Under the pieces are notes generated by a model that saw only the letters and a program-made list of their open reading frames with translations, was not told the origin of the DNA and searched no databases. This document shows, piece by piece, positions 60,208 to 64,000 of a DNA stretch of 64,000 bases. The position numbers and the translations under genes are program-made. The stretch's first letter is position 1; every line of letters begins with the position of its first letter. Source of the stretch: Dysidea avara (Eukaryota; Porifera; Demospongiae; Dictyoceratida; Dysideidae); NCBI RefSeq assembly GCF_963678975.1, contig NC_089281.1, forward strand, positions 5,605,277 to 5,669,276. The letters run 5' to 3'.

Positions 60208-60462
60208 AAGTCAGCACAATAACAACTGTCCCTAAAAGTGCCTTATATATATTATCACATACTATGCCTCATGTGTGTATGGTTTAGTGAAACCTGAAAA
60301 TCTTCAGTGCTATATACAGTCACAATACCATCCATTTACGGTAAACAGCAAAATCAGTTATGAACTATGAATAGTAACTATTTATTATAAGCACACCATT
60401 TATTCTGCATGTTCATGTACTCATGCAAAGTTAAATAAGTATAAGTCTTCTACATGAATTAT

Positions 60463-60887
60463 TCAGCAATTACAGTCTCCACAGTCACAATTACCACAAT
60501 CACATCCTCCGCAGTCACAATCACATCCTCCGCAGTCACAATCACCACATTTACATCCTCCGCAATCACAGTCAACACAGTCACACTTTCCACCTGAGTT
60601 TTTATACACTTCCCAGCCACAACATGCACAGTCTAAGGCATCACATGCATTGCATTTACCACCACAGCACTGACGAAAATCTTCTCTGCCAGGACAGCCG
60701 TTACAAGCACTAATACACCTCTCATCATTGAACCATAAAGGAGGAAACAAGCAGCAAACAATGCAATAAATCAGGCAGTTTCGGTCATCATCATGATATC
60801 TAGTAAATTGAGTTGCTGTAAAAGTTGGTCTCTGCACTTGATTGACTTCTGTATTGTCATGTACTGTCTGCGGTTCTTGGGTATAAG
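60463..60887 (-). CDS. LFPPW-tail family protein 4, last exon with Cys-rich tail (5' partial)
   Basis: Open from acceptor TTTCCTATTATATAG to a TGA stop: two bases, then 140 codons. Acceptor phase is the same as in the three paralogs to the left. The exon encodes a polar stretch (YTQEPQTVHDNTEVN), then RNCLIYCIVCCLFPPLWF, matching the hydrophobic LFPPW block of the paralogs. Instead of ending there it continues about 90 residues rich in cysteine: CCGGKCNACDALDCACC, then a tail of repeated CDC, CGGC and CGDC units. Spaced Cys-x-Cys pairs suggest metal-thiolate binding or dense disulfides, as in metallothionein-like proteins; that is inference. No methionine-led first exon with a matching phase-1 donor was found between 60.9 and 64 kb. 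By analogy it should lie just past the fold-back copy at 62.8 kb, beyond the right edge. Confidence 0.55.
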
Positions 60888-60899
60888 CTATATAATAGG

Positions 60900-62800
60900 A
60901 AATGTATATTTGGATTATGTTTTAGCAACTATCTCTTTAATAAGACCACCATATTATTGTATCAAGTCAAGTAGGTACCTCATCTCAGAACTTTAGGTTC
61001 AAAAGGTGGCTCTATTTCACTGCATACATATATTTATACAGTAACATTGGGACCAAAAATATGTATGGCCCATTGTACGTATTATATAAATGTAAGCAAC
61101 TTGTTTTATACCACTGTGTGACAGTACATTAGCTACTATATAAAACAGGAGAAATTCAATGCGCTCAAGCACGTGTTTATATAATAATCTGAAGTGCAGT
61201 GAAAATCCTCAAAAAGCATATACATGTGTACTTAAAAATACACACAGGACACAATTATATGTAATTCCACTGTTTCATTTGTACTGGTGTATGATTCAAT
61301 CTGTGAAATCACGACACCCCATCAATAGGACACTTTAGATAGGAAGTCTTGATATGTTCAGTTCCACAAATTACCCTATATACAGGTATCCGTCACCAGA
61401 GAGCTCAGGGTGGTGTAATTTTTAATTTTAAACATTTGCTTCTGAAAGGGTGGCTCGTCCGAACCATCTGAACTCCCCTGCCTATGCCCTTGAATTATGG
61501 AAATTTGGTTTGCAAATAGACAAACCATCATACATAGTTCAAACCATTTGTGGTTTAAAGTAAGCAAAGGTGTAGTTGCAACAAAACCACGCAAACACAA
61601 TCAAAGTACTATAGTAGAACAAAATATAGTCACACAGAGTGTGCTGAAAATTTTGACATGGATTTGAACCAGGGACCTCTGCACCTAAACTCCCAGCCTC
61701 TAACCACTGTGACACTGTTGTCAGGTATCTACATCCATTAATTTTTGCAAACAAAAGTTCTAGTTGAAAAGTAGCTATTGGTTTAAAAGTTCTTGCCACT
61801 GAGCGTTGTAGCTATTAGTAGGTTAGCTACTTGCACACTGACATGGCTCTGTACTACTTTTGAGGGTCACATTGCATTATTTTAAATGTTGAATTATCAA
61901 TGAATCAAGTACGGCATCATGTGATCAATTGTGCACATGATTCATGGTAAAAATGGTGAAAGACTGTTGGTTGAGACATATTACAAGGTAGCAGCTGCAA
62001 TAAACTTGTCATACATGTGTCAGGTTAACACAAACCATAAAAAGTTGGTGTATATTTACATGATGAATGTTTTGTTTATTTGCCACATGTTGCGGGTATG
62101 TGATGTGTCGAATACATTGGAGTACAAGCCAAGTCTGAAGTCAACAGGACTGCATGACCGACTGTATAATTATATACCCGGAAGAACGTATTGCCAACTA
62201 TAAGGGATTCAAATGTGGAGGGCTCCTGTCTGCTAAGAAGTTCAGTGAAGTTGGCTGTCAGTATAATATTATGTCAGTGTCTGGAAATGAAGTTTAGATA
62301 GTGTAATACAATAGGTTTATAGTTTTGATAAGCTGCATAAACAGTATTGCATAGGTTTTAGCTAGTTAGATACACAAACAGTATCATTTATGTCACTGCC
62401 CAAGGGCACATTTTGTGTATGCATCGTTTTCATTCAAACGCGGTTCAGGGGAAGTACCCCCAGAAATTTGTGCACTTCAAATCTGAATCCCCTTCCAGAA
62501 AATCCTGGCTATGCCCCTGTAATTGGCATACATCCTCAATAAAAGTACACTGTACTTGTAATTTTTGAAAAACTAATAGTATTTACATAGATACGCAAAA
62601 ATAATTATGTGCTTTTTCAGTTTCTCTTTAGCTGACATACATTTCTCTGTTTCTCTGTTATGTTTTTACACCACTTTCCTACCACAAAATTGTGCACATT
62701 GATTTCACAGGCTTATATCTTTGATCTTTAATCTTAATAGTCTTGCTGACTATATACAATTCTATACACATGCATCATACCACATGTACATAAGCTGAAT
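60900..62800. other. Probable intron of family gene 4
   Basis: AT-rich sequence 5' of the family gene 4 last exon. Contains a tRNA-like patch on the minus strand (61654-61727) and a hAT-like phrase GGGGAAGTACCCCCAG with CTATGCCCCTG (62449-62520). No first exon found. Confidence 0.4.
61654..61727 (-). mobile_element. tRNA-derived SINE head
   Basis: Minus strand: A-box-like TCACAGTGGTTAGAGG and B-box-like GGTTCAAATCC, spaced as in a tRNA gene. Lacks a convincing acceptor stem. Same type as 32027-32105. Confidence 0.5.
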
Positions 62801-62802
62801 CA

Positions 62803-63643
62803 CACAGTACAATAGTACTGTATAATAGGGACCACAGATGAGTGGGAATGGACCACAAAAAAACATCACCCAAAAACCAGCCTCAATTTTCCCTGATGAC
62901 GATGTGACAGTATTGGTTAGGTAAACTATGCCCAAACAAACTTTGAGATCAACCTGAAACACTAAATTCAACAAATTGCTACAGAATAAAAAATATTAAA
63001 CAGAATTTTCTACTGACTGAGTAACTGACTGATGCCTTCAGACAAGCGTAACTTGATAACGGCTAAAACTATGGGCTTGATTATTTTCACTGTTCGATGT
63101 CGCTTCGGCCCAACAGGTGCCTTTTGGCATACCGTAGTACATACAATGCATTCTTCATGGACTTACAAGTGTCCTCCTTTGTGGCCCATTCATCTTTGCT
63201 GACAGCAAAAGGTGTTTATTTGGCGGTAACACATGATGGCTTCCCTTTGTAACAGAAATCATCCGTATTTTTCATAGTGACTGGCTACTTTGATTGCAGA
63301 GGTACTTTTCGAAATGTTCTTGATTCATAATGCTGCATAACGGGTTGAACATAGCTGACAATGAAAGCGTAATGGATACTTCACTTTTCAGGTGATAATT
63401 GATAGGTGGCAGGTGCGGCACTATTTCTTTCTTTTTGTTGAGGTATGCATGGGTTCACCAGTCACAACAATTTTATTTTATAAAAAAAAGTTAAGAAACA
63501 AGTGTACAACAAAAGAATTGGAATTTTTCAACTACAGTAGGAACCATAGCACATTGATAAAAAGTACTGAAACAAGCTGGAGTAGTGCGCGATATTAAAT
63601 TACAGTACAACAATAAGAAGTGCTATATCCCTACTGTGCTGTA
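62803..63643 (+). mobile_element. Fold-back family copy 5, left arm and half hairpin
   Basis: Arm from CACAGTACAATAGTACTGTA through CAGCCTCAATTTTCCCTGAT, CTGTTCGATGTCGCTTCGGC and AAGTGTCCTCCTTTGTGGCC, into the left half of the central hairpin (AACAATAAGAAGTGCTATAT, CCCTACTGTGCT). The hairpin stops there and an unrelated CCGGGTC-rich sequence takes over, so it was interrupted by a later insertion. By position it would lie in the family gene 4 intron. Confidence 0.75.
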
Positions 63644-63654
63644 TATAACAGCGT

Positions 63655-63760
63655 TGAAACCGGGTCGGGTCATCCGGGTCATCCGGGTCACATTTTCTCC
63701 GGGTCATCCGGGTCTGACCCGGTTTACAAATTATCCGGGTTTGACCCGGATTGGATCACG
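63655..63760 (+). repeat. CCGGGTCAT direct repeats
   Basis: Units of CCGGGTCAT / CCGGGTCTGACCC repeat between 63659 and 63752 in a GC-rich block unlike its surroundings. Probably the end of an element inserted into fold-back copy 5 and running past the window. Confidence 0.6.
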
Positions 63761-63864
63761 TGAGACACGAAATTGTTCGTTTGACGACGTGGAAACTTAT
63801 AAACGCTATCGCGTAGCTCTTTCGTGAGCCACGCCCACTTGTCGCGCTACCAACATACGCTCAG

Positions 63865-63945
63865 CCTGAGGGGTAGCTATTTTTAGTAGGTGATGACCTT
63901 TTTATTTTTTGGTCTTCAACCTACAGCTAGGCTGAAGTTGCAATA
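63865..63945 (+). repeat. Piece of the 45-kb hAT-like MITE
   Basis: GGTGATGACCTTTTTATTTT, TTGGTCTTCAACCTACAGCT and GCTGAAGTTGCAAT match the right part of the element at 45580-45914. Confidence 0.5.
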
Positions 63946-64000
63946 TTTACTCAACACGAATCGAACGCTCAAAACGTAGCCTCGTTCGCTCGCTCGAGAC

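Overview
This is eukaryotic, animal-type DNA: AT-rich, with GT-AG introns, a mitochondrial [4Fe-4S] assembly gene split over three exons, and very dense non-autonomous transposons, LINE remnants and tRNA-derived SINEs. An early-branching metazoan, most likely a demosponge, fits best. That placement is inference from gene style and repeat content; no marker gene proves it.

Layout. 1-9 kb holds a decayed hAT-type DNA transposon (minus strand), a dispersed repeat and three LINE fragments. 9-13.6 kb is mostly AT-rich intergenic sequence with one long hairpin element (10.69-11.06 kb) and a tRNA-headed repeat. 14.16-18.64 kb is the one gene I name with confidence, ISCA2 (plus strand, three exons, 154 codons).

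From 19.4 kb to the right edge the minus strand carries what I read as a tandem family of four paralogous small genes (19.36-23.85, 28.94-35.03, 47.78-50.94 and 60.46-beyond the window). In the first three, a Pro/Tyr-rich first exon is joined by one phase-1 intron to a second exon that ends in a hydrophobic segment with an LFPPW core. The fourth second exon has the same acceptor phase and an LFPP core but ends in a Cys-rich, metal-thiolate-like tail; its first exon is not in the window.

The introns of the three complete paralogs each hold a copy of one fold-back transposon family close to the first exon, and a fifth copy lies upstream of the fourth gene. The copy at 48.28-50.32 kb has both arms and makes a palindrome of about 2 kb.

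The remainder is intergenic: a LINE-like reverse transcriptase with a possible C-terminal nuclease (25.85-27.54 kb), a CR1/L2-like LINE (56.2-59.15 kb), many short inverted-repeat elements, several of them nested, and AT-rich sequence without recognisable genes.

The main candidate for something undescribed is the tandem LFPPW-tail gene family with its shared intron position, its predicted soluble-versus-anchored forms and its recurrent fold-back neighbours. All exon joins were made by eye from splice signals and phase, without transcript evidence.
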